From the NCBI GenBank assembly GCA_910585375.1, contig CAJUCZ010000002.1, positions 59,994 through 123,993 on the forward strand: 64,000 nt of DNA, read 5' to 3'. The notes under the pieces were generated by a model. That model ran no database searches and was not told the DNA's origin. It was given only the letters and a program-made list of their open reading frames with translations. Of the stretch, positions 17,830 to 25,774 are shown piece by piece. The DNA is from an uncultured Alphaproteobacteria bacterium (GTDB lineage: Bacteria; Pseudomonadota; Alphaproteobacteria; RF32; CAG-239). A program made the position numbers and the translations under genes. Position 1 is the first letter of the stretch. Every line of letters starts with the position of its first letter.

Positions 17830-17888
17830 GGAACTGTCTCCGCTATATACTTTAGCAGTATTATAACAAAGACCGGCCATGGAATCAA

Positions 17889-17923
17889 TAAAAAAGGGCT
17901 GCCGGAAAGACAGCCCCCGTTTT
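17889..17923 (-). terminator. Terminator after csoR
   Basis: GGGCTG and CAGCCC around CCGGAAAGA with A/T runs on both sides. It lies directly after the csoR stop codon and may work in both directions. Confidence 0.8.
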
Positions 17924-17924
17924 T

Positions 17925-18215
17925 TTACTCTTCAAAACGGTCAAACAACATTTTCAGCTCTTCGATTTTTTCCGTTTTAGCTTGTTCATTGTCAAAAGAC
18001 TGGGCAACGCAAGACTGCAAATGGCGTTTAAGAATATTCCCCTCTACTGCCCTGATTGCAGAACGAACAGCTTTAAGCTGAATCAAAATCTCGGGACAAT
18101 ACCGGTTTTCCGCAATCATCTTTTTCACGCCTTCCAATTGTCCGATCACACGATTCAGGCGCGGAACCTCTGTCTCATGGCATGGCGGATCCGGCAAATT
18201 TTGTTCGTTGCTCAT
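17925..18215 (-). CDS. csoR: CsoR/RcnR-family metal-sensing repressor, probably copper
   Basis: A 96-residue all-helical protein of the CsoR/RcnR/FrmR family. The copper-sensor ligands are visible: Cys40 (YCPEIL), His65 and Cys69 (KRHLQSC). RLNRVIGQLEGVKKMI (19–34) is the conserved first helix. In this family Cu(I) binding releases the repressor from operators with TACCC…GGGTA arms, and such sites lie 210 bases upstream. AAGG precedes the ATG. It is the second gene of a two-gene unit with the metallothionein-like gene, 11 bases downstream, so it very likely represses its own operon. Confidence 0.85.
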   Translation of the reverse strand: MSNEQNLPDPPCHETEVPRLNRVIGQLEGVKKMIAENRYCPEILIQLKAVRSAIRAVEGNILKRHLQSCVAQSFDNEQAKTEKIEELKMLFDRFEE

Positions 18216-18226
18216 AACCTTGCCCC

Positions 18227-18406
18227 TTATTTGCAGTTACATTTGTCACTGCATTTATGCGTCTCGTTACATTGACAATCGTCTCCGCAGGTACAATGCT
18301 CATTGCATCCGCAATTCTCGCCGCATTGGTGCGTTTCGTCACATTTGCAGTTCTCTCCGCAGGTACAATTCGGATTCTTGCATTTAGGATTGTTGCAGTT
18401 TCTCAT
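18227..18406 (-). CDS. Metallothionein-like cysteine-rich peptide (59 aa, 16 Cys)
   Basis: A 59-residue reading frame from the ATG at 18406, with AAGGAGAAAG upstream. It holds 16 cysteines, mostly as CxC and CxxxC pairs (TCGENCKC, CGENCGC, TCGDDCQC), plus four histidines. Two halves repeat: TCGENCKCDETHQC and TCGDDCQCNETHKC. There is no signal peptide, so it should be cytoplasmic. Composition and its place as first gene of a csoR operon point to a copper-sequestering metallothionein. It does not match the metallothionein families I know by sequence. Function is inferred from composition and operon. Confidence 0.75.
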   Translation of the reverse strand: MRNCNNPKCKNPNCTCGENCKCDETHQCGENCGCNEHCTCGDDCQCNETHKCSDKCNCK

Positions 18407-18422
18407 TACTTTCTCCTTTCAA

Positions 18423-18471
18423 TACCCCCTATGGGTAAATTCAATATACCCTGTTGGGGTATAAAAGTCAA
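18423..18471 (-). promoter_or_regulatory. Copper-responsive promoter with two CsoR-like operators
   Basis: Read on the minus strand: TTGACT (18471–18466), exactly 17 bases, then TATATT (18448–18443). An inverted repeat TATACCC–TGTT–GGGGTATA (18445–18463) fills the spacer between the two boxes. A second, TACCC–CCTAT–GGGTA (18423–18437), lies just downstream over the start region. Both have the TACCC/GGGTA arms of CsoR-family operators. Binding would block the polymerase, so release by metal should switch on the metallothionein and csoR. Confidence 0.75.
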
Positions 18472-18549
18472 TAGCCTTTAAGCACTATAAAACTTGAAAG
18501 CTCAGACCCCAGACATATATCCGAAAGAAATACAATCAGGAGAAAAAAA

Positions 18550-19257
18550 ATGCATTTTTTAAGACCGGCGGCGGAACGCGGCCAGACCCGGACCAAATGG
18601 CTGAACAGTTATCATACTTTTTCATTCGGCAACTATTATGACCCGCAATTTATGGGTTTCAGTGATCTCAGAGTCATTAATGACGACATTGTCGAACCAG
18701 CCCGCGGTTTTGACATGCACCCGCACAATAACATGGAAATCATCAGCATTGTTTTGAGCGGAGAACTGGAACATAAAGACAGTATGGGAAACGGTTCCGT
18801 CATCCGTGCGGGCGAAATACAAAAAATGACGGCCGGCAGCGGCATCCTGCACAGCGAATTCAATCCCTCTGACAAAGAACAGGTACACTTTCTGCAAATT
18901 TGGATCATGCCGGATTTGAGAGACCTGCGCCCCGATTATCTGCAAAAGAAATTTTCGGAAAAAGAACTGAAAAACCGCCTGCACCTGATTGTCTCGCCTG
19001 ACGGCGCCGACGATTCAATCCAAATTCATCAAAATGCCGAAATTTATCAAAGCCTGCTCGATGCCGGCCAAACGGTAAAATATAAAATTTCCGCAAATCG
19101 TGCCGTTTGGCTCCAAATCGCCGCAGGTTCCGTCACCTTGAATAATACGCCGCTGGTAGCCGGCGACGGTTATGCCCTATGGAACGAAGATACGGAAATA
19201 GAACTCCGCGGCATTGACAACCAAAGCAACATCTTGTTGTTCAACCTGAGCAAATAA
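18550..19257 (+). CDS. Pirin family protein (bicupin)
   Basis: A 235-residue bicupin of the YhhW/YhaK type, some of which oxidise quercetin. The N-terminal cupin shows metal ligands in DMHPHNN (His57, His59) and HSEFNP (His101, Glu103). The C-terminal cupin is degenerate, as usual. CAGGAG precedes the ATG. It is a single gene next to the copper unit, with no sign of shared regulation. The physiological substrate is unknown. Confidence 0.85.
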   Translation: MHFLRPAAERGQTRTKWLNSYHTFSFGNYYDPQFMGFSDLRVINDDIVEPARGFDMHPHNNMEIISIVLSGELEHKDSMGNGSVIRAGEIQKMTAGSGILHSEFNPSDKEQVHFLQIWIMPDLRDLRPDYLQKKFSEKELKNRLHLIVSPDGADDSIQIHQNAEIYQSLLDAGQTVKYKISANRAVWLQIAAGSVTLNNTPLVAGDGYALWNEDTEIELRGIDNQSNILLFNLSK

Positions 19258-19260
19258 CCT

Positions 19261-19339
19261 TTATCAAAGCAGAAAGCTTTAATCTCTGTACTAACAGGAA
19301 AGTCAGGTTGAAATCTTCTTGTACCGACTTATTTGATAA
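19261..19339. repeat. Inverted repeat between pirin and the acidic protein gene
   Basis: TTATCAAA (19261–19268) and TTTGATAA (19332–19339) could pair across 63 bases that contain two GTAC tetramers. It recalls the palindromic family elsewhere but lacks the ATAATAAG and CTGTATTA flanks, so I do not count it as a copy. Confidence 0.35.
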
Positions 19340-19362
19340 GCATTACAACAAAGGAGGATAAT

Positions 19363-19623
19363 ATGTACACACCGGCTCAGGGAGACAAAGTAAAAATCAG
19401 GGACTTTTCTAACCGCCCGTTTCAGGAAGATGATGAAAAAAACTTCTTTGTAAAAACCATTGCCGAAGAAAAGCTGATTGATTCCGCAGAAGGGCTTGAC
19501 GATGAAGAAGAATTTGAAAAAGACATGCTTAATTACGGCGATTTTGAAGACCTTCCCGACAGCGACCGGGAAACAATCTGCCGCAGTAAAGGCATAAAAA
19601 TAGATAATTGCCTGAAATTGTAA
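19363..19623 (+). CDS. Small acidic protein, unknown function
   Basis: An 86-residue protein. AAAGGAGGATAAT directly before the ATG at 19363 is one of the best ribosome sites in the window, so it should be strongly translated; a start ten codons earlier is unsupported. Nearly a third of residues are Asp or Glu (GLDDEEEFEKDM), with one Cys pair in the C-terminal part. No family recognised. A strong terminator follows 23 bases later, making it a single-gene transcript. Confidence 0.65.
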   Translation: MYTPAQGDKVKIRDFSNRPFQEDDEKNFFVKTIAEEKLIDSAEGLDDEEEFEKDMLNYGDFEDLPDSDRETICRSKGIKIDNCLKL

Positions 19624-19646
19624 TCATAAACTCCGTCAAAAAAAAG

Positions 19647-19674
19647 ATTCCGCCAAACATGGCGGAATTTTTTT
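19647..19674 (+). terminator. Terminator
   Basis: ATTCCGCC and GGCGGAAT around AAACAT, followed by six to seven Ts. Confidence 0.9.
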
Positions 19675-19778
19675 CATACCGCCTATCATACCTTTTTATC
19701 CCCCGTCAGCTTCCCGACTTGATAATTTTTCGTCAGGAATTATCTTATATAATATAAAAAAATTTTTCAGAGAAAAAA

Positions 19779-20885
19779 ATGCCGTTAACTTTCAAAATAA
19801 CACATCAGACTTTGGAACTTGACCTCGGCGGAAATTTTTCCGGCTACGATAATGAGGTCGAAAAATCAGATTTGTTCAATGCGTTGCCCAAAAGCAAAAA
19901 ACTTCTGGTTAACGCCGAAAATTTAAAAAATTGGGATTCGACATTGGTCGTTATTCTTTATAATCTGGCCAAACAGGCCGGACAACGAAAAATTCCTTAT
20001 GACTATTCCTCTCTGCCCGACAATCTGCGCCGGCTGGTTTCTCTGGCCTTGGAGGTTGACCGCCGGCCGCCTGCACCGCCAAATCGGAAATCTCCCTGGC
20101 TGGAAACTCTAGGCGGCTGGGGAATCAGCGTTTATTCAGGTTTTATCGGCGGTCTGAAATTTCTCGGCCGGACAATGGCTTCAATCGGAAGATTCCTGCA
20201 CGGCAAAGCTGTCATGCGGCCGGTTGACTTTTGGTTTGCAATGGAAGACTGCGGTTATCGGGCCGTTGCCATTGTTTCTTTGGTCAGCTTTATGGTCGGG
20301 TTAATTTTGGCTTTTGTCGGTGCCATTCAGCTTCAGACTTTCGGCGCCCAGATTTATGTTGCCAGTCTGGTTACCATCGGCATGACCCGTATCATGGGAG
20401 CCATTATGGCCGGAATTATCATGGCCGGCCGCACCGGAGCGTCTTATGCCGCCGCGATTGGAACCATGCAGGTAAACGAAGAAATTGACGCCCTCAAAAC
20501 CATGGGAATACCGGTTACGGATTTTTTGGTGCTGCCGCGGACGCTGAGCCTTATTCTGACAATGCCTGTCCTGACCGTCTTGGCAGATTTTATGGGTATC
20601 TTCGGCGGAACTTTTGTCGGAACTGTTATGCTTGATATTTCACTGCAGGAATATATTAAATATTCCGTTGATACCTTTAGTATGAAAAACTTTCTGGTTG
20701 GTATCTTCCATGGTTTTCTGTACGGGCTGATCATCTCGCTCTGCGGCTGTTACTACGGCGTCAACAGCGGCCGCAACGCGGACAGTGTCGGTAAGGCCGC
20801 AACCAAAGCCGTTGTTTCCGCCATTGTCTGGATGATTGTCGTAACGGGCATTCTCACTTTTGTATTTAAGGCGATGGGAATATGA
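19779..20885 (+). CDS. mlaE: MlaE-type ABC transporter permease with N-terminal STAS domain
   Basis: Inner-membrane permease of an MCE lipid transporter between outer and inner membrane. Residues 1–100 form a STAS-like domain fused in front, as in many alphaproteobacterial MlaE proteins. The C-terminal ~260 residues have five to six membrane segments with the permease signature GRTGASYAAAIGTMQVNEEIDALKTMGI. It is first of a tightly coupled four-gene operon; the stop overlaps the ATPase start by four bases. Confidence 0.9.
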   Translation: MPLTFKITHQTLELDLGGNFSGYDNEVEKSDLFNALPKSKKLLVNAENLKNWDSTLVVILYNLAKQAGQRKIPYDYSSLPDNLRRLVSLALEVDRRPPAPPNRKSPWLETLGGWGISVYSGFIGGLKFLGRTMASIGRFLHGKAVMRPVDFWFAMEDCGYRAVAIVSLVSFMVGLILAFVGAIQLQTFGAQIYVASLVTIGMTRIMGAIMAGIIMAGRTGASYAAAIGTMQVNEEIDALKTMGIPVTDFLVLPRTLSLILTMPVLTVLADFMGIFGGTFVGTVMLDISLQEYIKYSVDTFSMKNFLVGIFHGFLYGLIISLCGCYYGVNSGRNADSVGKAATKAVVSAIVWMIVVTGILTFVFKAMGI

Positions 20886-21646
20886 AAAAACAGCAGCCTG
20901 AAATAGAAGTCAGCAACCTGACCTTGGGATACGGGGATTTTATCCTGATGAAAGACATCAGTTTTCAGGTTAATAAAGGCGATGTCTTTATCATCATGGG
21001 CGCCAGCGGCGGCGGCAAAAGCACGCTGCTGAAAGCCCTGACCGGCCTGCTGCAGCCGTTCAGCGGACAAATCTGTATCGGCGGCACCGATTTTACGACA
21101 GCCACGCCAAGACAAAGAAACGAAATCATGCAACATTGCGGCATACTCTACCAAAGCGGCGCCCTGTTCAGCTCTATGACTCTGGCCGAAAACATTGCCC
21201 TGCCGCTGCAACGCTATACAAATTACTCCGCCCGCCTGATAAAAGAACTGGTCTCATTAAAGCTGGCGCTTGTCGGGCTGACCGGATTTGAAGACTTTTA
21301 TCCGTCCGAAATCAGCGGCGGCATGAACAAACGCGCAGGACTGGCCAGAGCATTGGCACTTGATCCCAAAATCGTTTATTTTGACGAACCTTCTGCGGGA
21401 CTGGATCCGATAAGCTCCAAACTGCTGGACGACCTGATTCTGGATATCAATCACAGTCTGGGAACCACCATCGTTGTCGTTACCCACGAACTCGATTCAA
21501 TTTTTACCATCGGCAGCAACTCAATCTTTTTGGACGCCGATACCAAAAGCATTGCCGGTTACGGCAACCCCAAAGAACTGCTAAAAACAACCACAAACCC
21601 CAAGCTTCGCGAATTTCTGACCCGTGGAGGAGAAAAAAATGCCTAA
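20882..21646 (+). CDS. mlaF: MlaF-type ABC transporter ATPase
   Basis: Provides energy for the MCE lipid transporter. The 254 residues show Walker A GASGGGKST, Q-loop YQSGALFSSMT, the signature EISGGMNKRAGLARALALDP (MlaF-type, with GGM) and Walker B IVYFDEPSAGLDP, then the switch His in VVTHELDS. It overlaps mlaE by four bases and mlaD by eight. Confidence 0.93.
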   Translation: MKKQQPEIEVSNLTLGYGDFILMKDISFQVNKGDVFIIMGASGGGKSTLLKALTGLLQPFSGQICIGGTDFTTATPRQRNEIMQHCGILYQSGALFSSMTLAENIALPLQRYTNYSARLIKELVSLKLALVGLTGFEDFYPSEISGGMNKRAGLARALALDPKIVYFDEPSAGLDPISSKLLDDLILDINHSLGTTIVVVTHELDSIFTIGSNSIFLDADTKSIAGYGNPKELLKTTTNPKLREFLTRGGEKNA

Positions 21647-22400
21647 ACAACCCAATAAAACCCTGATTGGCCTTTTTATCGCCGCCGGTATTGCCATTAT
21701 CGTCATAACGGCAGGTATATACGTCAAAAATAACTTATTAAGCAACAAAAAAAATACCGTCGTCATGTATTTTGAAGAATCAATCAAAGGTCTGAATGTC
21801 GGTTCTTCCGTTGTCTTCAAAGGAGTGGAAATCGGAAACGTCACCAAAATCGGCATTATCGCCGATCCCGATTCCATGGACTTCAGCATTGTGGTTTTTG
21901 CCGAACTCAACAACCAAAACATCAAAGCAATCGCCGAATACCGCAACAAAAAGAAACTTCTGGAAACGATGATACAAAAAGGCCTCCGCGCCCGTTTGAC
22001 AACCAAAAGCTATGTCACCGGACAACTGATGATTGAATTTGCCATTTTGCCCAATTCTCCGGCATATACCCAACCCAACAAACAAGACTATTTGGTTGTA
22101 CCGACAACCTTATCTTCTCTGGCCGAACTATCAAGAGATCTGCAAAGCCTGCCGGTCAAACAAAGCATAGACAATTTCAACAAATTCTTTACCGGCCTCA
22201 ACAATCAAATGCCACAAGTTGAAAGCATTATCGATAAAATAGATACATTAATCGGCAACAATCCGCGTGCCGTCACCGGAACATTGTACAACTTCAACCA
22301 GACCATGACCGGCATCCGCGATGCCGCCAATGCTTTCCGCAACTTAACCGATTACCTTGAACGTCATCCGGAAGCAATTTTGAAAGGAAAAGAAAAATGA
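21639..22400 (+). CDS. mlaD: MlaD-type MCE domain protein
   Basis: Periplasmic, membrane-anchored substrate carrier of the lipid transporter. One N-terminal helix (residues 8–29) is followed by a single MCE domain (about 38–125, with GLNVGSSVVFKGVEIGNV) and an alpha-helical tail of ~110 residues. The ATG at 21639 has GGAGGAG just before it and overlaps the mlaF end; a GTG five codons earlier lies inside that ribosome site. At 253 residues it is longer than E. coli MlaD, which is usual outside the gammaproteobacteria. Confidence 0.9.
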   Translation: MPKQPNKTLIGLFIAAGIAIIVITAGIYVKNNLLSNKKNTVVMYFEESIKGLNVGSSVVFKGVEIGNVTKIGIIADPDSMDFSIVVFAELNNQNIKAIAEYRNKKKLLETMIQKGLRARLTTKSYVTGQLMIEFAILPNSPAYTQPNKQDYLVVPTTLSSLAELSRDLQSLPVKQSIDNFNKFFTGLNNQMPQVESIIDKIDTLIGNNPRAVTGTLYNFNQTMTGIRDAANAFRNLTDYLERHPEAILKGKEK

Positions 22401-22966
22401 AAAACGCCATAACCCTGTGCCTGTTCTTTCTTCTTTGCGGCTGCCTGAGCTTCAGTGACAGCCCGCCCTCTCAGTTCTATATGCTTGAAACTCTGCCCGC
22501 CGAACCAATCAGCAGAAAAATATTGAATATCGGCATTCAGGAAGTCCAAATTCCCGAATATGTCAGCCGTCCGCAAATCGTAACAACCAGAAACACTGTT
22601 GAATACAACATCTCGGAATTCAACCGCTGGAGCTCGCCCCTTTCCGGTATCATCCAACGGACATTGGCTTCGGATATGGCTTACCTGCTGCCGAAATCTT
22701 TTATCAAACCCGCAAGTATCATAAGCGACAACTATACTTACACCATATCGTTGGAAATCAACCGTTTTGACGGCGAGTTTGGCAAAGACGCCAAACTTGA
22801 AGCCTGGTGGTATATATTAAACCGCACCGGCACAATCCTTTACCGCGGTCAAAGCAATTTGTCACAACCTGCCGGTACCGGCTATGAAGAGTTAGTTTCT
22901 GCCCAAAGCCGCCTGCTGGCCGGACTGGCTGAACAAATTGCCGCAAAAATCATAACACTGCAATAA
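22397..22966 (+). CDS. ABC-type transport auxiliary lipoprotein (PqiC/DUF330-like)
   Basis: A 189-residue outer-membrane lipoprotein with signal MKNAITLCLFFLLCGC (lipid Cys16). The mature part begins near PPSQFYMLETLP and contains VQIPEYVSRPQIV and WSSPLSGIIQRTLASDM, the hallmarks of the PqiC-type partner of MCE systems. Overlap by four bases with mlaD makes it the last gene of the operon, and a strong terminator follows. It probably receives or docks the MCE complex at the outer membrane. No mlaC is present. Confidence 0.85.
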   Translation: MKNAITLCLFFLLCGCLSFSDSPPSQFYMLETLPAEPISRKILNIGIQEVQIPEYVSRPQIVTTRNTVEYNISEFNRWSSPLSGIIQRTLASDMAYLLPKSFIKPASIISDNYTYTISLEINRFDGEFGKDAKLEAWWYILNRTGTILYRGQSNLSQPAGTGYEELVSAQSRLLAGLAEQIAAKIITLQ

Positions 22967-22970
22967 AACC

Positions 22971-23004
22971 AAAGCTCCCTTACCAAAAGGGAGCTTTCTT
23001 TTTT
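22971..23004. terminator. Terminator after the mla operon
   Basis: Stem AAAGCTCCCTT / AAGGGAGCTTT with a short loop and a T-rich tail. The convergent esterase gene ends 15 bases beyond. Confidence 0.9.
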
Positions 23005-23018
23005 AAGCAAAAAATAAA

Positions 23019-23993
23019 TTACTTTTCTGCAGCTTCATCCTCCAACCTTTGCCGTAAATAAGCCGCAGCCATCAAAACCGCCGCTTTCGACGGCGCTGAA
23101 TCTGCCAGCGCATTCAACATCATAAAATCATGTATTGTTCCGGCAAAGCGTAAAGAAACAACCGCCACACCGGCTTCATTCAATTTACGGGCAAAAGCCT
23201 CGCCTTCATCACGCAAAACATCATTTTCATCCGTTATTACCAACGCCGGCGGCAACCCTTCCAAAGCATGCGGCTCAGCCCGCAACGGACTGGCCAGAAT
23301 ATCATTGCGGTCCTGCTCATTCGGAGCATATTGCTGCCAAAACCATTCCATAGCCTTTTTTGTTAACCATGGCCCGTTAGCAAATTCCAAATATGATTCC
23401 GTCTCAAAAGCCGCATCCGTTACCGGATAAAATAATGCCTGCGTCTTAATTTCCGGCTGATTGCCGTTTGCCTTTGCCATTAATGTCATTGCAATCGCCA
23501 TATTGCCGCCGACACTGTCACCGGCAACAGCCAGACGGGATGCATTGGCACCATATTTGTCGGCATAAGCCGCAATATATTGCAAAACCGCAAACAAATC
23601 GTCAGTCGTATCCGGAAATTGCGCTTCCGGAGACGGCATATAAACCGGAAAAACCACCACTGCCGGAATTTTTGCCGCCAGTTCCGCCACCAGACAGGCG
23701 TGCGTCTTGTCATCACCCATAACCCAGCCGCCGCCGTGAATATAAAACACCAGCGGCAAAACTTTTCTATTACCTTTCGGAGAAACAATTTTTACCGGCA
23801 TTTTGCGGCCGCTGTTGGTTTCTACCTCAATATTTTCAATCTTCACCGCCGGCATGGAAGCTCCGGCTTTTTGAACTTCAGACAAAACGTTTCTGGCCTC
23901 CTGTGGCGTCAGTTCATAAAGCGGCCGGCCTCCGGATTTTTGCAAATCATCAACAAAATCCTGCACCTTGTTCATCAAAAACACTTTTTCCAT
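23019..23993 (-). CDS. Alpha/beta-hydrolase, hormone-sensitive lipase type esterase
   Basis: A 324-residue esterase/lipase of the HSL group. The oxyanion motif HGGGWVMG lies near residue 86, the nucleophile in GDSVGGNMA near 158, and the C-terminal His in GTIHDFMML. AGGAGG is placed ideally before the ATG. There is no signal peptide, so it acts in the cytoplasm, probably on short-chain esters. Its substrate cannot be read from sequence. Single gene, convergent with the mla operon. Confidence 0.85.
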   Translation of the reverse strand: MEKVFLMNKVQDFVDDLQKSGGRPLYELTPQEARNVLSEVQKAGASMPAVKIENIEVETNSGRKMPVKIVSPKGNRKVLPLVFYIHGGGWVMGDDKTHACLVAELAAKIPAVVVFPVYMPSPEAQFPDTTDDLFAVLQYIAAYADKYGANASRLAVAGDSVGGNMAIAMTLMAKANGNQPEIKTQALFYPVTDAAFETESYLEFANGPWLTKKAMEWFWQQYAPNEQDRNDILASPLRAEPHALEGLPPALVITDENDVLRDEGEAFARKLNEAGVAVVSLRFAGTIHDFMMLNALADSAPSKAAVLMAAAYLRQRLEDEAAEK

Positions 23994-24135
23994 ATCATCC
24001 TCCTTTCGAAAAAGGTTATACTTGAAGATATAAAGCCAAATTCCACAGATTCAAGCACTTGTTGACTTCCTTTTCGCATTATGATAAGTTCAACGGGTTA
24101 AAATAAGAATATGTCAAATTAAATACTTTTATGTC

Positions 24136-24990
24136 ATGAAAAACTTTATTATTACTCAAAAAGACAGCCTTTATATTTTATGGCTGTGGGACAGTATAAA
24201 AGAAGATTTTGAAAAACTGGCCGAAGGCCCTTGGGCACAATGCCGCGCCCTTTCAAAAGAAGCACTGATTGGAAATGCTGCCGACGACTTCCGTTTTTTC
24301 GGAATAAGCCGCGATAAGCTGTTCCAATCGCCGGAACATTGCTCGGAAGTTGACAACCGCAACGACTGTTTTCTCTATAAAAAAGAAAAAAACTGGTACC
24401 TGCGCACAGACAAATTCTCTGACACCGACCGACTTCTGGGAACGGCAGATTACTATGACACTCCGTTTGGAAAAAGATTTTTTTATGTTCAATTTCTTCC
24501 TAAAAAAGAATATATATTGAGCTTTGTCTGTAAAGGAACATCAGAAGTCTTTCAAAAAAAATACGACAAACCGTATTTTACCGGCAAAGAATATGTTGTT
24601 GCCGACAGAAACGACGGATATTCCGATATCTACAGCTATGGACTTCCGTCAACAAAAGAACTGATAGAAATACCGTACTGCAACAAAACAAGAATTTACG
24701 GCTACGTAAAAAAAGCGGAGGCCTATAAGCTTTTGGCCGAAGAACAATATATAAGCACGTTCCAAAATGCCTATCTGGTCTTCAAGGAACACCAAACAGC
24801 CGGATTGTTCGCCATAGATCAGGAAGAAACCAAACTGGTTGCCGAAGGAAAATACAAAACGCACCAATGGAAAAATATTTTTTATTTGAATGGCAAAGGC
24901 TATCCGTATACTTACAACGTTGTTGAATGGGACAAGGTTTTCTTGACACCGGCCGGCAAAATCAAAAATTTCTTCAAAAAACTGTTCTAA
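24136..24990 (+). CDS. Hypothetical protein, 284 aa
   Basis: No family recognised. A soluble protein rich in Lys, Asp and aromatics, with several strand-like blocks (EYILSFVCKGTSEVF, KEYVVADRNDG, AYLVFKEHQTAGLFAI), which could form a repeated beta structure like a WG-type repeat protein; that is a guess. The start lacks a strong ribosome site. A TTGACT at 24062–24067 with TAAGTT 17 bases later could drive it. Its terminator is very similar to that of the unknown gene at 25775–26497, and the intervening sequence is part of an old duplication. Confidence 0.55.
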   Translation: MKNFIITQKDSLYILWLWDSIKEDFEKLAEGPWAQCRALSKEALIGNAADDFRFFGISRDKLFQSPEHCSEVDNRNDCFLYKKEKNWYLRTDKFSDTDRLLGTADYYDTPFGKRFFYVQFLPKKEYILSFVCKGTSEVFQKKYDKPYFTGKEYVVADRNDGYSDIYSYGLPSTKELIEIPYCNKTRIYGYVKKAEAYKLLAEEQYISTFQNAYLVFKEHQTAGLFAIDQEETKLVAEGKYKTHQWKNIFYLNGKGYPYTYNVVEWDKVFLTPAGKIKNFFKKLF

Positions 24991-25000
24991 AAAAGCAAAA

Positions 25001-25033
25001 AGCCGGAAAGCCAAAAGCTTCCGGCTCTTTTTG
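25001..25033. terminator. Terminator, duplicated hairpin copy 1
   Basis: AGCCGGAA and TTCCGGCT around GCCAAAAGC, with a T run. Nearly the same hairpin occurs at 25742–25769. Confidence 0.8.
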
Positions 25034-25083
25034 TTACAATTTTAAATAATCCTCAAAAGACACATATTCCCGACATTCTGCAT
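25034..25083 (-). pseudogene. Remnant of the 3' end of a paralogue of the 25775–26497 gene
   Basis: On the minus strand these bases read REYVSFEDYLKL and a stop, matching the last residues REYVSFEDYLSL of the unknown gene 740 bases away, including the adjoining terminator. Upstream the frame is lost. This is a C-terminal fragment left by duplication and deletion, with dps between the copies. Confidence 0.7.
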
Positions 25084-25111
25084 CAATTTATAACATAACT
25101 TTTTTGTTTAG

Positions 25112-25134
25112 ACCGGCTGAAACACCGGTTTTTT
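25112..25134 (+). terminator. Terminator-like hairpin in front of dps
   Basis: ACCGG and CCGGT around CTGAAACA, followed by six Ts, 50 bases before the dps start. It may end read-through from upstream or act as an attenuator. The stem is short. Confidence 0.4.
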
Positions 25135-25183
25135 ACGATTATCTTTCAGCTGTTCAATCATTTTTAACAAAAGGAGAAAAAAC

Positions 25184-25669
25184 ATGGCTTCTAAAAACAA
25201 TCAACTTAACATATTCTTGTCCAATCTTGCTGTTATGAATATCAAAATTCACAATTTGCATTGGAACATTATCGGTGCCGAGTTCCCTGTTATCCACAAA
25301 ATGACCGAAAAACTTTATAAAATGATCCAACTGCAGTTTGACGAAGTTGCCGAAGCAATGAAAATGCAAAACGAAATGCCATTTGCTTCTATGGCAGACT
25401 ATCTGAAAAATGCTACCATCGACGAAATTGAAAGCAGAGATTTTAACGCTTATGAAGTTTTGGAAGAGCTTGATGCCGACTGCCAGACTATTATGGATTT
25501 GGCCAAAGACATCCGTGACGAAGCTGACAAAAAGGACAACTTCCTTATCGCAAACCTTTTCGAAGATTATCTGGCTGTTTATGCCAAAAAATCCTGGATG
25601 ATTCGCACCATGCTCAAAGAAGATGCTATTCCGCTGGAAGAAGATGAAGAATCAGAAGACGACGAATAA
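25184..25669 (+). CDS. dps: Dps family ferritin-like DNA-protection protein
   Basis: A 161-residue four-helix ferritin-like protein that stores iron and protects DNA from oxidative damage. KIHNLHWNIIGAEF (21–34) has the ferroxidase His at the dimer interface, and the acidic partner residues lie in FDEVAEAM. The N-terminus is short, while the C-terminus is an acidic tail (EEDEESEDDE) not typical of Dps, which might weaken DNA binding. AAAGGAG precedes the ATG. Single gene. Confidence 0.88.
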   Translation: MASKNNQLNIFLSNLAVMNIKIHNLHWNIIGAEFPVIHKMTEKLYKMIQLQFDEVAEAMKMQNEMPFASMADYLKNATIDEIESRDFNAYEVLEELDADCQTIMDLAKDIRDEADKKDNFLIANLFEDYLAVYAKKSWMIRTMLKEDAIPLEEDEESEDDE

Positions 25670-25741
25670 TCAGTCTGCCGACAAAACCGGCCGCCTTCAC
25701 AGACGGCCTTTCCCTTCAAAAAACTGTTTTAAAAAGCAAAG

Positions 25742-25770
25742 AGCCGGAAAGTCAAAAGCTTCCGGCTCTC
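25742..25770 (-). terminator. Terminator, duplicated hairpin copy 2
   Basis: AGAGCCGGAA and TTCCGGCTCT around GTCAAAAGC, just after the stop of the following minus-strand gene. A weaker hairpin (GGCCG/CGGCC) 50 bases before it could serve dps. Confidence 0.75.
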
Positions 25771-25774
25771 TCTG

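Noticed and set aside
19261..19339. Tenth copy of the palindromic family
   Set aside because: It has two GTAC tetramers and an outer inverted repeat but none of the ATAATAAG, GCGACAG or CTGTATTA words.
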